Shown in pieces: positions 16,965 through 25,565 of a DNA stretch of 64,000 bases. A model generated the notes under the pieces. That model searched no databases. It saw nothing but the letters and a program-made list of their open reading frames with translations, and had not been told where the DNA came from. This DNA comes from Rhodospirillales bacterium (GTDB taxonomy: Bacteria > Pseudomonadota > Alphaproteobacteria > Micavibrionales > Micavibrionaceae). The DNA lies in assembly GCA_023898765.1 (NCBI GenBank), contig CP060238.1, positions 372,001 through 436,000 of the forward strand. Direction: 5' to 3'. Every line of letters begins with the position of its first letter. Position 1 is the stretch's first letter. A program made the translations under genes and the position numbers.

Positions 16965-17300
16965 ATGAGTAATTTCTATCAAACAGAGAACCTTGAAACA
17001 GAGGAATTGATTTTGCGAAGCAATCTACAAATCCTCGACCTCAAACAAATGGCCGATATGGAGGATCACTACAAAAAGAAAACCCGCCATGCCATCGACA
17101 CCTACAAAAACTGGCAAAAACTGCACGGCCGGCAAAAAGACATGATCGAGATTCTTTACGGCAACATGGAAGGAACCATGCTCCGCCGTCAGGCCGAGGA
17201 TACGACCAGAATATACTGGCGGGTGCGCACGGACCTGAGAAAAGCCCTTTCCGTCTATATTCAAACATGCTGCCGCAGGAATTATTCCAACGTGGCGTAA
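16965..17300 (+). CDS. Orphan helical protein of unknown function
   Basis: The product is 111 residues, mainly charged and amphipathic helix (NLETEELILRSNLQ, then DMEDHYKKKTRHAIDTYKNW), with no signal peptide. GGAGGA lies 10 bp before the ATG and a TATAAC box (16939-16944) is just upstream, so it probably has its own promoter. No family is recognised. It sits in AT-richer DNA between the pentapeptide gene and the MarR-like gene. The 153-bp gap before it holds only that AT-rich sequence. Confidence 0.65.
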   Translation: MSNFYQTENLETEELILRSNLQILDLKQMADMEDHYKKKTRHAIDTYKNWQKLHGRQKDMIEILYGNMEGTMLRRQAEDTTRIYWRVRTDLRKALSVYIQTCCRRNYSNVA

Positions 17301-17525
17301 TTTAAGTAAATTTTTCATGTGTTGGGGAACATAAAATGATTTTTTATATAAAACTGGGAAAAGTGCGGGCGGTATCCGTTGAATTTAATCGTGAATTTGC
17401 AGCCACACCCTTATTTAAAAAAACAAGTTTCCGTTGCGAAACTATTTTGGATATGCCATATACGCAGCTTGTATTTACATCGGGGAAATGGTCCCCCTTA
17501 AAACAGGTGATGAGGTGCGTAGCAA
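17301..17525. other. AT-rich intergenic region
   Basis: This 225-bp gap precedes the MarR-like gene. It contains an 85-codon open frame (17336-17593, plus strand) that would overlap the MarR-like gene by 68 bp. It has no ribosome site, and its C-terminal part is a frame-shifted reading of the regulator gene, so I do not call it a gene. A small inverted repeat, GTTTC-CGTT-GCGAAAC, lies near 17430. Promoter or regulatory sequence for the MarR-like gene is likely here. Confidence 0.4.
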
Positions 17526-17858
17526 ATGACGACAACGAAACAGTTAAAACTCGCAAAACTGCAAAATATCCTTCAGGAACTCGTAAAAATTGATCCCGAA
17601 TTTCCGCTGCAATGGGTTTGCGTTTTTCTGGAGATATCAATGGACGAAGGCTGCTCCCTGAAAGATGTTGCGGAGAAAACCGGGATTTCCATGTCGGTTA
17701 TGTCCCGGACGATCGGAGCGTTATCCAACTACCGCCGGATGGGAAAGCCTTACGGACTCGTCCTTGTTAAAATGGCAAAAGACGACCGCCGCCGCAAAGA
17801 ACTTTACCTGAGCGCCAGAGGAAAAAAACTGGTTGAGTCCCTGAAGAAGAAAATCTAA
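17526..17858 (+). CDS. MarR-like winged-helix transcriptional regulator
   Basis: The product is 110 residues. A helix-turn-helix occupies about residues 42-70 (CSLKDVAEKTGISMSVMSRTI). The wing KMAKDDRRRKELYLSARGKKL matches the MarR DRR...LT..G pattern. It lacks the long N- and C-terminal dimerisation helices of full MarR proteins (about 140-160 aa), so it may be a compact variant. It lies 1.3 kb downstream of the palindromic operator and on the same strand, which makes it a candidate repressor of that promoter (inference). A GAGGTG lies about 8 bp before the ATG. Confidence 0.75.
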   Translation: MTTTKQLKLAKLQNILQELVKIDPEFPLQWVCVFLEISMDEGCSLKDVAEKTGISMSVMSRTIGALSNYRRMGKPYGLVLVKMAKDDRRRKELYLSARGKKLVESLKKKI

Positions 17859-17878
17859 CGCGCCGGCAGCGGCAGCGC

Positions 17879-20182
17879 TTAAGCGGCCGCGCTGTCCTTA
17901 TTCTTGCCACGCATTTTTTTAGCCGCTTCCACCATATTCTTAAGCGCCGGCTCGACCTCCGCCCAGCCGCGGGTTTTTAATCCGCAATCCGGATTCACCC
18001 AGATCTGATCCGGTGAAATCACCTTTGCCGCTTTTTCCAGCAAAGCCACCATTTCTTCGACGGACGGAATACGCGGAGAGTGGATATCGTAGACGCCGGG
18101 GCCGATTTCATTCGGATATTTATAGGAAGCAAACGCGTCCAGAAGTTCCATTTGAGATCGTGACGTCTCAATCGAAATGACATCGGCATCCATATCCGCA
18201 ATCGATTCGATCATGTCGTTAAATTCCGAATAACACATGTGGGTATGTATTTGCGTTTTATCTTCGACGCCGCAAGAGGCTATGCGGAAATTTTCGACAG
18301 ACCAGTCCAGATAATCTTTCCAGTCTTCCTTACGCAAAGGCAGGCCTTCGCGCATGGCGGCCTCGTCAATCTGGATAATCTTAATGCCGGCTTTTTCAAG
18401 GTCGATGGCTTCATCCCGGATTGCCAGCGCAATCTGGCGCGCCGTTTCACTGCGCGGCTGGTCATCGCGGACAAAAGACCATTGCAGAATGGTAATGGGC
18501 CCGGTGAGCATGCCCTTCATAACTTTATCCGTCATGTCTTGCGCCATCTTTGCCCATTTTACGGTCATGGGCGCCGGACGGGAAATGTCCCCGAAAATGA
18601 TCGGCGGTTTTACACAGCGCGAGCCGTAGGACTGCACCCATGCCCGTTTTGAAAAGACAAAACCGTCAAGCTGCTCCCCAAAATACTCGACCATGTCATT
18701 CCGCTCCGGCTCGCCGTGCACAAGCACGTCAAGACCGGCGCCATGCTGGTAATCCACCACGTGCTGGATTTCGTTCTTCATAGCGCGCTCATAATCCGCT
18801 TCGTTCAACGTCCCTTTTTTAAAATCCGCCCGCGCTTTGCGGATTTCCGGCGTCTGCGGGAAAGAGCCTATGGATGTGGTTGGAAAAGACGGCAGGTTTA
18901 ATTCCGCCCGCTGAATTTTCCGGCGCTGCTGAAAAGGACTTTTCCGGTGTTTCATCTCTTCAGTGATATTTTCCATGCGCTGCATAACGTCGGGCCTATG
19001 GATTCGGCGCGATGCCTTGCGCTGCGCGACAACCGCGTCACTGGCTTCTATGTCGGACCGGATCGCGGCGCGGCCTTTATTCGCCCCTTCGGCAAGCAAA
19101 ACAATCTCGTCCAGCTTTTGTTTCGCAAACGCCATCCAGCTCTTCACCTCCGCATCCATGCCGTCTTCCTGATCCAGATCTATCGGACAATGCAGCAACG
19201 AACAGCTCGGGCCGACCATCACATGGTCCAGCCCGATATGGCTATCGACATATTCGAGGATATTCAGGGATTCATGGATGTTGTTTTTCCAGACATTGCG
19301 TCCGTCGACAAGGCCAAGCGATAAAAACATGCCTTCCCGCACCATGGCCAGCGCATCCTTGTATTGATGATGCGCGCGCACGACATCCAGATGCAGGCCC
19401 TGAACAGGCAGGGAAAAAGCCAGATCCATATTATCGCGCAAGCCCTCGAAGTACGTCGCCAGCAGGATATTCAGCCCCGGCGCGGATTTCGAAAGAACAT
19501 CATACGCATCCCGGAAGGCGCGTTTTTCACGCTCATTCAGATCCATGGCCAAAAAGGGCTCGTCTATCTGTACCCATTCAGCCCCAAGATCCCGCAAATT
19601 TTTCAATATTTGTTCGTAAACCGGAATGATTTTTGCCAGCAGGCCAAGAGGACAGAAATCCCCTTGCGCTTTTCCCAGCATCAGGAAACTGACCGGACCG
19701 ATTAAAACGGGCCGCGCCGGAATACCGGCGGCTTTCGCCTCCCGAAATTCATCGAAAATTTTGGAGGAAGAGAGTTTGAAAGCCTGGTGCTGCTCAAATT
19801 CCGGCACGATATAATGGTAATTGGTATCAAACCATTTTGTCATCTCCATGGCTGTCACGTCATAATCGCCCTCCTGACGCCCGCGCGCCATCGCAAAGTA
19901 CGTATTCAGCCCGATCGTTTCGCCGTCCCATTTATAGCGCTCAGGCACACAGCCCAGAAGGCAGATCATATCCAGAACCTGATCGTAAAAGGAGAAGTCC
20001 CCGACCGGAACATGGTCCAGCCCGGCCTCTTTTTGCAAAGCCCAGTGACGCATGCGTATGTCCTGTCCCGCCGCCAGAAGCTCTTCCTGAGACAGCAAGC
20101 CTTTCCAATAGCTTTCAACGGCTTTTTTCAGCTCCCGCTGCGCGCCGATACGGGGAAATCCGAGATTTGTTGCGAGGACCAT
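17879..20182 (-). CDS. metE: Cobalamin-independent methionine synthase
   Basis: The product is 767 residues from the ATG at 20182 (MVLATNLGFPRIGAQRELK), which has AGGAG about 8 bp upstream. An in-frame start at 20230 would add an unrelated leader. The N-terminal half carries the family start (ESYWKGLLSQEEL). The zinc and catalytic region lies in the C-terminal half: HTHMCYSEFND supplies His and Cys, and the final Cys is in NPDCGLKTRGWAE. It transfers a methyl group from 5-methyl-THF-polyglutamate to homocysteine. No metR neighbour is present. I saw no recognisable cobalamin or SAM riboswitch in the roughly 195 bp upstream. Confidence 0.96.
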   Translation of the reverse strand: MVLATNLGFPRIGAQRELKKAVESYWKGLLSQEELLAAGQDIRMRHWALQKEAGLDHVPVGDFSFYDQVLDMICLLGCVPERYKWDGETIGLNTYFAMARGRQEGDYDVTAMEMTKWFDTNYHYIVPEFEQHQAFKLSSSKIFDEFREAKAAGIPARPVLIGPVSFLMLGKAQGDFCPLGLLAKIIPVYEQILKNLRDLGAEWVQIDEPFLAMDLNEREKRAFRDAYDVLSKSAPGLNILLATYFEGLRDNMDLAFSLPVQGLHLDVVRAHHQYKDALAMVREGMFLSLGLVDGRNVWKNNIHESLNILEYVDSHIGLDHVMVGPSCSLLHCPIDLDQEDGMDAEVKSWMAFAKQKLDEIVLLAEGANKGRAAIRSDIEASDAVVAQRKASRRIHRPDVMQRMENITEEMKHRKSPFQQRRKIQRAELNLPSFPTTSIGSFPQTPEIRKARADFKKGTLNEADYERAMKNEIQHVVDYQHGAGLDVLVHGEPERNDMVEYFGEQLDGFVFSKRAWVQSYGSRCVKPPIIFGDISRPAPMTVKWAKMAQDMTDKVMKGMLTGPITILQWSFVRDDQPRSETARQIALAIRDEAIDLEKAGIKIIQIDEAAMREGLPLRKEDWKDYLDWSVENFRIASCGVEDKTQIHTHMCYSEFNDMIESIADMDADVISIETSRSQMELLDAFASYKYPNEIGPGVYDIHSPRIPSVEEMVALLEKAAKVISPDQIWVNPDCGLKTRGWAEVEPALKNMVEAAKKMRGKNKDSAAA

Positions 20183-20378
20183 TTTTCTCTCCTTGATTGA
20201 TATCGCTATGCAATGAACACAAGACTGCACCTGAACTTGTCTGTCAAGCGAATGTCTTTAGAAATAAAAACACCCGGGTTTCAAAAATATATTGATTCCA
20301 ACAGGCCCGTTTAACGCGTATAAAAAGGAACCGATCAGGCTTCTTGATACAAAGCCCCGTAATTAGGATTGATTTTGC

Positions 20379-21065
20379 ATGAATAACCCAAAAAACCTTT
20401 CCCCCCTCTGGTGGCTCTGGGTGCCGGTTGCAGGCGCGGCCGCTCAAACGCTTATGGAGGTTTTTTTATCCCGCGACACGCTCGCCGCCCTCCATACGGA
20501 AAGCGGCCCGCATGAATGGATTCAGTTCCTGCTGATATTGGCTGCGTTTTTCGTGGCAAGCCGCCTTTTATTCATTCTGTCATGGCGAAAAGAGCCTTTA
20601 ATGGCCACCTGGCTTTTTCTGGCGGCCTTATGCTGTTTTTATGTCGCCGGGGAGGAAGTCAGCTGGGGGCAGCATGTGATGCAATGGTCGACCCCGGAAG
20701 AATGGACCCGCATAAACGACCAGCAGGAAACGAACCTGCACAATACGTCCGACTGGCTGGACCAAAAGCCCCGTCTGTTTTTGTTGATAGGAGTGGCCGC
20801 AGGCGGCCTTTTAATTCCGTTTTTGCAAAAAATCTGCCCCGCCTTGCTGCCGGGCCGTTTCAACGCCTTTTATCCCCCCAAGGAATTGTCCTTCATTGCC
20901 TTGCTGATTGTCGGGTTCCATCTGCTTGAAAAATTCCTGAGCATGGCGGGAATCTACATTTTTACCCGTTTCAGCGAGGTGGAAGAGGTGTATCTGTTCT
21001 ATTTCGTTTTGCTCTACCTCATCGCGCTGGGGCAACGGGAAATTCGAAAAACACCCCCCGGTTAA
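20379..21065 (+). CDS. Conserved multi-pass membrane protein with GEEVSWGQ motif
   Basis: The product is 228 residues with about six hydrophobic segments. A polar loop contains GEEVSWGQHVMQW followed by INDQQETNLHNTSDWL. Similar GEE(I/V)SWGQ...N.Q.E.NLHN sequences occur in uncharacterised bacterial membrane proteins, which suggests a conserved catalytic or binding site facing one side of the membrane. The function is unknown. It diverges from metE across a gap of about 195 bp. Confidence 0.75.
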   Translation: MNNPKNLSPLWWLWVPVAGAAAQTLMEVFLSRDTLAALHTESGPHEWIQFLLILAAFFVASRLLFILSWRKEPLMATWLFLAALCCFYVAGEEVSWGQHVMQWSTPEEWTRINDQQETNLHNTSDWLDQKPRLFLLIGVAAGGLLIPFLQKICPALLPGRFNAFYPPKELSFIALLIVGFHLLEKFLSMAGIYIFTRFSEVEEVYLFYFVLLYLIALGQREIRKTPPG

Positions 21066-21148
21066 AATCCTTAAATCTGCGATGATAGAAAGAGCGCAGG
21101 GTGACAAGCCCGTCTTCGTTTCTTCGTCTTCGCTGACGCGAAGGCGGA

Positions 21149-21238
21149 TGGCGGACAGGGCGGGATTCGAACCCGCGTAGGGGGTGAACCCTAACACGCT
21201 TTCCAAGCGTGCGCCTTAAGCCACTCGGCCACCTGTCC
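21149..21238 (-). tRNA. tRNA-Ser(GGA)
   Basis: Read on the minus strand, the gene starts GGACAGGT (21238 downward) and ends CCTGTCC-G-CCA (to 21149), so CCA is encoded. The acceptor arms pair. The anticodon stem CACGC/GCGTG frames the loop TTGGAAA, giving anticodon GGA, which reads UCC and UCU. A variable arm (TTAGGGTTCACCCCCTA region) and GGTTCGAATCC T-loop confirm a class II serine tRNA. Confidence 0.97.
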
Positions 21239-21287
21239 TTAAAGTCCACGCGGCCTCGATTTATAGATTGTTGCCTTTCGGCAACGG

Positions 21288-21301
21288 GGCCACCTGTCCT
21301 T
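21288..21301 (-). repeat. 14-bp duplicate of the tRNA-Ser 5' end
   Basis: The 14 bases at 21288-21301 are identical to 21227-21240. Those bases are the first 12 nt of tRNA-Ser plus two upstream bases. The copy lies upstream of the tRNA in its transcription direction, separated by a perfect GTTGCC-GAAA-GGCAAC hairpin (21270-21285). It could be a remnant of a partial tRNA duplication or of a recombination event. Confidence 0.6.
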
Positions 21302-21336
21302 CGACCGCCGGACCATAGACAAAATGGTCCTGAATT

Positions 21337-22101
21337 TCAAGCCTGCTGAATCTTTATTTCTATTTCGTCAATCAAAGCCCGAATCCGGGGGAGATCCTCC
21401 GCCCGCGACAGGCTGTGATCGCCGTCTTCAACCCATGTAATCGCCACATCCTCCCCCGTTACCGCGTCCTTGATCCGCCGCGCAACCTCCCACGGCACAG
21501 AAGTATCTTTTTTGCCCTGAAACAGCCGGATGGGAATATCCAGAGGGATGCCCCGATCCAGAAGGGTGTTGCTGCGCCCCTCCTCCAGGAGAGCCTTTGT
21601 GAAGATATAGGGGGCGTCCGAATATTCGCTCGGCACCTCAAAATACCCTTTTTCCTCTAGATCCGCCTTATGGCCGGCGCTTATATCCGCCTCGATCCAG
21701 GTCGTGAAATCCGGCGCGGCGGCAATCCCGACAAGCCCTTTCACGCGGAGCGGGCGCGCCAGCGCGCATAAAAAGGCGATCCATCCCCCCATGGAAGAGC
21801 CCACGAGAATCAGCGGCCCTTCGCTCACCCGGTCCAGTATATCCAGCGTGTCCTGTGTCCAGGACCCGATGGTGCCGTCTTCGAATTTTCCGCCCGATTT
21901 TCCATGGCCGCTATAATCGAAACGGATAAAAGCCTGTCCCCGGGCACGGCAGGCCCCCTCAAGATAAAGGGCTTTGGTGCCTTCCATGTCGGAACGATAG
22001 CCCCCTAAAAAAACAACCGTCGGCAAGGACGCCTTATCCCCTTCAATATGGATATAAGCCAGCTTGTTGCCCCCGGAACTTTGCAAATATCGGATTGTCA
22101 T
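21337..22101 (-). CDS. Alpha/beta hydrolase
   Basis: The product is 254 residues from the ATG at 22101. Longer in-frame readings would run into the divergent glycosyltransferase gene. The nucleophile elbow is VGSSMGGW. The acidic residue lies around GKKDTSVP and the catalytic His in VEDGDHSLSR. The oxyanion region is VVFLGGYRSDMEG. The RFDYSGHGKSGG segment is typical of serine esterases close to the ABHD10/acyl-hydrolase group. The substrate is not predictable. It diverges from the GT4 gene with 55 bp between starts. Confidence 0.85.
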   Translation of the reverse strand: MTIRYLQSSGGNKLAYIHIEGDKASLPTVVFLGGYRSDMEGTKALYLEGACRARGQAFIRFDYSGHGKSGGKFEDGTIGSWTQDTLDILDRVSEGPLILVGSSMGGWIAFLCALARPLRVKGLVGIAAAPDFTTWIEADISAGHKADLEEKGYFEVPSEYSDAPYIFTKALLEEGRSNTLLDRGIPLDIPIRLFQGKKDTSVPWEVARRIKDAVTGEDVAITWVEDGDHSLSRAEDLPRIRALIDEIEIKIQQA

Positions 22102-22115
22102 CAAAGATGCCTTTT

Positions 22116-22144
22116 TTGTTTCCGCTAAACCTCCAGAGTATGAT
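22116..22144 (+). promoter_or_regulatory. Predicted promoter of the GT4 glycosyltransferase gene
   Basis: TTGTTT (22116-22121) and TATGAT (22139-22144) are separated by 17 bp. The ATG at 22157 is 12 bp after the -10, so the leader would be about 6 nt. No ribosome site is present in that leader. Confidence 0.4.
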
Positions 22145-22156
22145 AACTCTTTGCGT

Positions 22157-23344
22157 ATGAGTGCAAAAATACCGGTCATTATGCAAGTGATTCCTGAGCT
22201 CGGCGCCGGCGGCGCAGAACAGGGCTGCATCGACATAGCCGCTGAAATCGTTCGCAGCGGTTCGAAAGCCATTGTCGTTTCAAACGGAGGAACGCGCGTG
22301 CATGAACTGGCCCGCGCAGGCGCGGAGCATATTTCCCTGCCCGTGCACAGCAAAAGCCCGATTGTCATGTGGCGGAATATCGGCCGCCTGCGGGAGATCA
22401 TCCAGAAATACGATGTCGATATCGTCCATGCCCGCAGCCGCGCGCCCGCCTGGTCCGCGCTTAAAGCCTGCAAAGGAACGGCCGCGCGTTATATGAGCAC
22501 CTGCCACGCCCCTTACAATATCAACGGAAAAACCAAGAAATTCTATAATTCTTCCATTGCCAGAGGAAAACGCGTTATCGCAATTTCAAACTATATTGCC
22601 GATTACCTTTTGAAAAATTACCGTATCGACCCGCGCGATATCCGGGTGATCCACCGCGGCGTCGCACTGGAAAAATTCCATCCTTCCGCCGTCTCGGCCG
22701 CGCAGCTTATCGAGATGACCAAGGAATGGCGCGTACCGGACGGCGCGGGGATTGTGATGATGCCCGGACGGCTGACCCGCTGGAAAGGCCACGCGGTCCT
22801 CATTGACGCCGTCGCGCGTTTAAACCGCTCTGATGTCTTTTGCGTTATCATCGGCGCAGACCAGGGACGCAAGGAATACCGGACCGAACTGGAGCAATCC
22901 ATCCGCGACAAAGGGCTGGAAGGGTGCGTGCGCATTATCGACCACTGCAACAATATGCCTGCCGCCTATATGCTTTCAACCGTCGTTGTCTCCGCCTCCA
23001 CCGACCCGGAAGGATTTGGCCGCGTTCCTATCGAAGCGCAGGCAATGGGCCGCCCCGTTATCGCCACAGATCACGGCGGGGCGCGCGAAACGATCCTGCG
23101 CGGTGAAACGGGGTGGCTGGTCCCGCCCGGCAACGCCGCCGCCCTCGCCGCCGCGATAAACGAGGCCCTTTCCCTGAAGCCCGAGCAACGCTCTGTTCTG
23201 GCCTCACGGGCCATGGCCCATGTCGCCAAAAACTTTTCCCGTGAAAAAATGGCCGACGAAACCATGAATGTCTATGCGGAGCTTTTACAGGAAAAATATA
23301 AAACCAACCCGTATGACGTCCCTCTCGAACATGCGGCGGAATAA
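22157..23344 (+). CDS. Glycosyltransferase family 4 protein
   Basis: The product is 395 residues with a GT-B fold layout. The N-terminal domain opens with MQVIPELGAGGAEQGCIDIA. The C-terminal domain has VMMPGRLTRWKGHAVLIDA and the nucleotide-sugar motif STDPEGFGRVPIEAQAMGRPVIAT with the EX7E glutamates. The acceptor and sugar are unknown. A linked GT9 gene suggests a role in surface glycan or LPS core assembly. The ATG at 22157 is preferred because upstream codons overlap the predicted promoter. Confidence 0.9.
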   Translation: MSAKIPVIMQVIPELGAGGAEQGCIDIAAEIVRSGSKAIVVSNGGTRVHELARAGAEHISLPVHSKSPIVMWRNIGRLREIIQKYDVDIVHARSRAPAWSALKACKGTAARYMSTCHAPYNINGKTKKFYNSSIARGKRVIAISNYIADYLLKNYRIDPRDIRVIHRGVALEKFHPSAVSAAQLIEMTKEWRVPDGAGIVMMPGRLTRWKGHAVLIDAVARLNRSDVFCVIIGADQGRKEYRTELEQSIRDKGLEGCVRIIDHCNNMPAAYMLSTVVVSASTDPEGFGRVPIEAQAMGRPVIATDHGGARETILRGETGWLVPPGNAAALAAAINEALSLKPEQRSVLASRAMAHVAKNFSREKMADETMNVYAELLQEKYKTNPYDVPLEHAAE

Positions 23345-24257
23345 TATTCTTGTCATCAAGCTGGGGGCTCTGGGCGATTTTATTCAAAGCCTCGGCCCGA
23401 TGCGCGCCATCCGACAGCATCACCCGGACGCGCATATCACCCTTCTGACAACCGCACCTTTCACGGCCTTTGCACAGAAAAGCAGTTATTTCGATTCGAT
23501 CCTGACAGACATACGCCCCAAATACTACCAGCCCCTGAAGTGGTATCGTCTTCGCCACATGCTAAACAAGCCGCATTTTTCGCGTGTTTACGATTTGCAG
23601 AATAACGACCGTACGTCTTTGTACTTCCGGCTGTTCTCCCCCCGTCCGGAATGGGTAGGAACGGCGCGGGGCGCCTCCCACCGGAACGTCTCACCGGAAC
23701 GTACGCAAGGCCAGGCCTTTGACGGCCATGTCCAGACGCTTGGTCTGGCGGGAATCAAGGATATCACCATTGACCGGATGGAATGGATTAACGCCGACCT
23801 TTCCCGTTTCGCATGCAGCAAGCCTTACGTTCTTATCGTCGCGGGAAGCGCGCCAAGCCGTCCCGAAAAACGCTGGCCCGCAGCGCATTATACGCGCCTT
23901 TGCGCCAGACTCATTGAAGACGGACTCCAGCCCGTCCTGATCGGCACGCAGGAAGAAAAGGAAATTATGGACAGCATCGCCCGGTCCTGCCCAAAGGCCC
24001 TGAACCTTGGCGGACAGACGACGCTTTTCGACATTGTGGCGCTGGCCCGCGCCGCCGCAGGAGCCATTGGAAACGATACCGGCCCGATGCATATGATTGC
24101 CCCGACAGGCTGCCCCACGCTTGTGTTGTTTTCCGGAAGCAGCAACCCTGTCCGCCACGCCCCGAAGGGGGAACATCTTAAAACGCTGCAAGTGAATGAT
24201 CTGGAAACCCTTGCGCCGGAAGAAGTCTCAAGCTGTTTTGAAACGATGCGGCGTTAA
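23331..24257 (+). CDS. Glycosyltransferase family 9 (heptosyltransferase-like)
   Basis: The product is about 308 residues from the ATG at 23331; an in-frame ATG at 23313 is equally possible and both overlap the GT4 gene end. The N-terminus ILVIKLGALGDFIQSLGPM is the GT9 signature. The C-terminal domain has GSAPSRPEKRWPAAHYTRLC and GNDTGPMHMIAPTGCPTLVLF, the usual ADP-heptose binding region. The likely role is sugar addition to LPS inner core or a related glycolipid. Its 3' end interlocks with the ArsR gene: the two stops share TTAA. Confidence 0.88.
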   Translation: MRRNNILVIKLGALGDFIQSLGPMRAIRQHHPDAHITLLTTAPFTAFAQKSSYFDSILTDIRPKYYQPLKWYRLRHMLNKPHFSRVYDLQNNDRTSLYFRLFSPRPEWVGTARGASHRNVSPERTQGQAFDGHVQTLGLAGIKDITIDRMEWINADLSRFACSKPYVLIVAGSAPSRPEKRWPAAHYTRLCARLIEDGLQPVLIGTQEEKEIMDSIARSCPKALNLGGQTTLFDIVALARAAAGAIGNDTGPMHMIAPTGCPTLVLFSGSSNPVRHAPKGEHLKTLQVNDLETLAPEEVSSCFETMRR

Positions 24258-24577
24258 CAATGACGGTTAAAAATCCCGCATAAACAATCGAGAATAGCCT
24301 GCACAGACTTGTTCCTGGTGAAGTAATAAATCGTTTGGGCGCTCCGGCGGGTTTCCACAAGACCGTCCTTGCGCAAACGCGCAAGATGCTGGGACAAGGC
24401 GGACTGGCTTAAACCCACTATTTTTTCCAGTTCCCCGACGCTTTTTTCGCCTTCCTTGTTCAGGACACACATAATCAGCAGGCGGCTTTCATTTGAAAGC
24501 GCCTTCAGAAGCCCAACAGCCAACGGCAAATTGGTTTCCATATCTTCCCTGTCCATCATTTTAAATACTGCTTCCAT
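24254..24577 (-). CDS. ArsR-family transcriptional regulator
   Basis: The product is 107 residues with a winged helix-turn-helix: LLKALSNESRLLIMCVL, then VGELEKIVGLSQSALSQHLARLR and the wing RRSAQTIYYF. The pattern is close to BigR/SqrR-like ArsR members, which sense persulfides through two Cys. Here Cys residues occur at CVL (about 37) and near the C-terminus (DCLCGIFNRHC), so thiol or metal sensing is possible. No obvious target gene is adjacent apart from the SDR gene upstream on the same strand. Confidence 0.85.
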   Translation of the reverse strand: MEAVFKMMDREDMETNLPLAVGLLKALSNESRLLIMCVLNKEGEKSVGELEKIVGLSQSALSQHLARLRKDGLVETRRSAQTIYYFTRNKSVQAILDCLCGIFNRHC

Positions 24578-24722
24578 CTTTCCAGATGCGAACGACTCTT
24601 ACCTTTCAATCACAAACCTGTACAGCCCAATCGGAAAGCCTGACAGAACTTTTATACAAACAATATGGTTTACAGGCCATATTGTAACAGAAAATAATAA
24701 TAAATCCACAAAACATGTAATA

Positions 24723-25487
24723 TTATTTTTCTGGAAACCGCTTCAGGATTTTTTGGGCCAGAGCATCCGGCAGGATGGATATAAACCAGGACATGAAATG
24801 CATCTGCCACGGAAACGCGATCCGGCCCCTGTTCCGGGCCAGGCCCTTCGCGATGATACAGGCGGCCTTGTCTGCCTCCATAAAAAACGGCATCGGAAAA
24901 TCGTTCTGGTCCGTCATGCGGGACCTGACAAACCCCGGACAAATCACATTGATTTTAACGCCCGTATGCGCCACGGCTCCCCGCAAAGCTTCCCCGTAAA
25001 ACCGCACCGCGCCCTTTGAGGCGCTGTAAGAAGGCGCCCCCGGCCAGCCCCGAAATCCGGCCAGAGAACTCATCAGGGCAATTTGCCCGAAATGTCTGGC
25101 AACCATGCGGGGCAAAATCGGCTGCACGGTGTTCAAAACACCGATGACATTTACATCAAAAACCGAGCGGGCCTGCGCGACCGGCTCCCCGTTTTCATAT
25201 CCCGCGCCGCCACCGGATATGCCCGCATTTGCGATCACAAGGTCCAGCGGCTTTTTTTCATCTACAGAAAGAATCCACTCTGCCAGCATTGTTTCATCCG
25301 TCACATCCAGTACCGCCGTTTCAACATCGGCGCCTTTGGCCCGGCAGGCCGCCGCCACGCTTTCCAGACGGCCTGCATTCCTGCCGCAAAGAAACAGGCG
25401 GACGCCGCTTTTTGCATAATATAATGCGAGCGCCTCCCCGATCCCGCTGGAGGCGCCTGTAATGAGAATTGTTTTGGGCAAAATCAT
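24723..25487 (-). CDS. SDR-family NAD(P)-dependent oxidoreductase
   Basis: The product is 254 residues of a classical short-chain dehydrogenase. Visible are the cofactor loop TGASSGIGEALALYYA, NAGISGGG, the catalytic Ser in ALMSSLAGF, and YSASKGAVRFYGEAL with the catalytic Tyr and Lys. The C-terminus is amphipathic (WFISILPDALAQKILKRFPEK) and may touch the membrane. The substrate is unknown. It diverges from gmk. Confidence 0.88.
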   Translation of the reverse strand: MILPKTILITGASSGIGEALALYYAKSGVRLFLCGRNAGRLESVAAACRAKGADVETAVLDVTDETMLAEWILSVDEKKPLDLVIANAGISGGGAGYENGEPVAQARSVFDVNVIGVLNTVQPILPRMVARHFGQIALMSSLAGFRGWPGAPSYSASKGAVRFYGEALRGAVAHTGVKINVICPGFVRSRMTDQNDFPMPFFMEADKAACIIAKGLARNRGRIAFPWQMHFMSWFISILPDALAQKILKRFPEK

Positions 25488-25530
25488 GGGAAAAGTTTAG
25501 GCGATCTGTCGATAAAAATGAAGAGCCCCT

Positions 25531-25559
25531 TTGCACACGCCCGCTGCGCCCGTTATAGT
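25531..25559 (+). promoter_or_regulatory. Predicted gmk promoter giving a leaderless transcript
   Basis: TTGCAC (25531-25536) and TATAGT (25554-25559) are exactly 17 bp apart. The ATG at 25566 begins 7 bp after the end of the -10, so the A of the start codon is the expected +1. No Shine-Dalgarno sequence precedes the ATG. Confidence 0.5.
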
Positions 25560-25565
25560 TCTCTT

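Noticed and set aside
17336..17593. An 85-codon plus-strand open frame before the MarR-like gene
   Set aside because: No ribosome site is present, it overlaps the regulator by 68 bp, and its C-terminal third is just a frame-shifted reading of that gene. It remains a weak possibility.
20183..20378. A cobalamin or SAM riboswitch before metE
   Set aside because: I looked for a conserved riboswitch core and for paired stems with a terminator and found none. The interval is also short for a cobalamin riboswitch.
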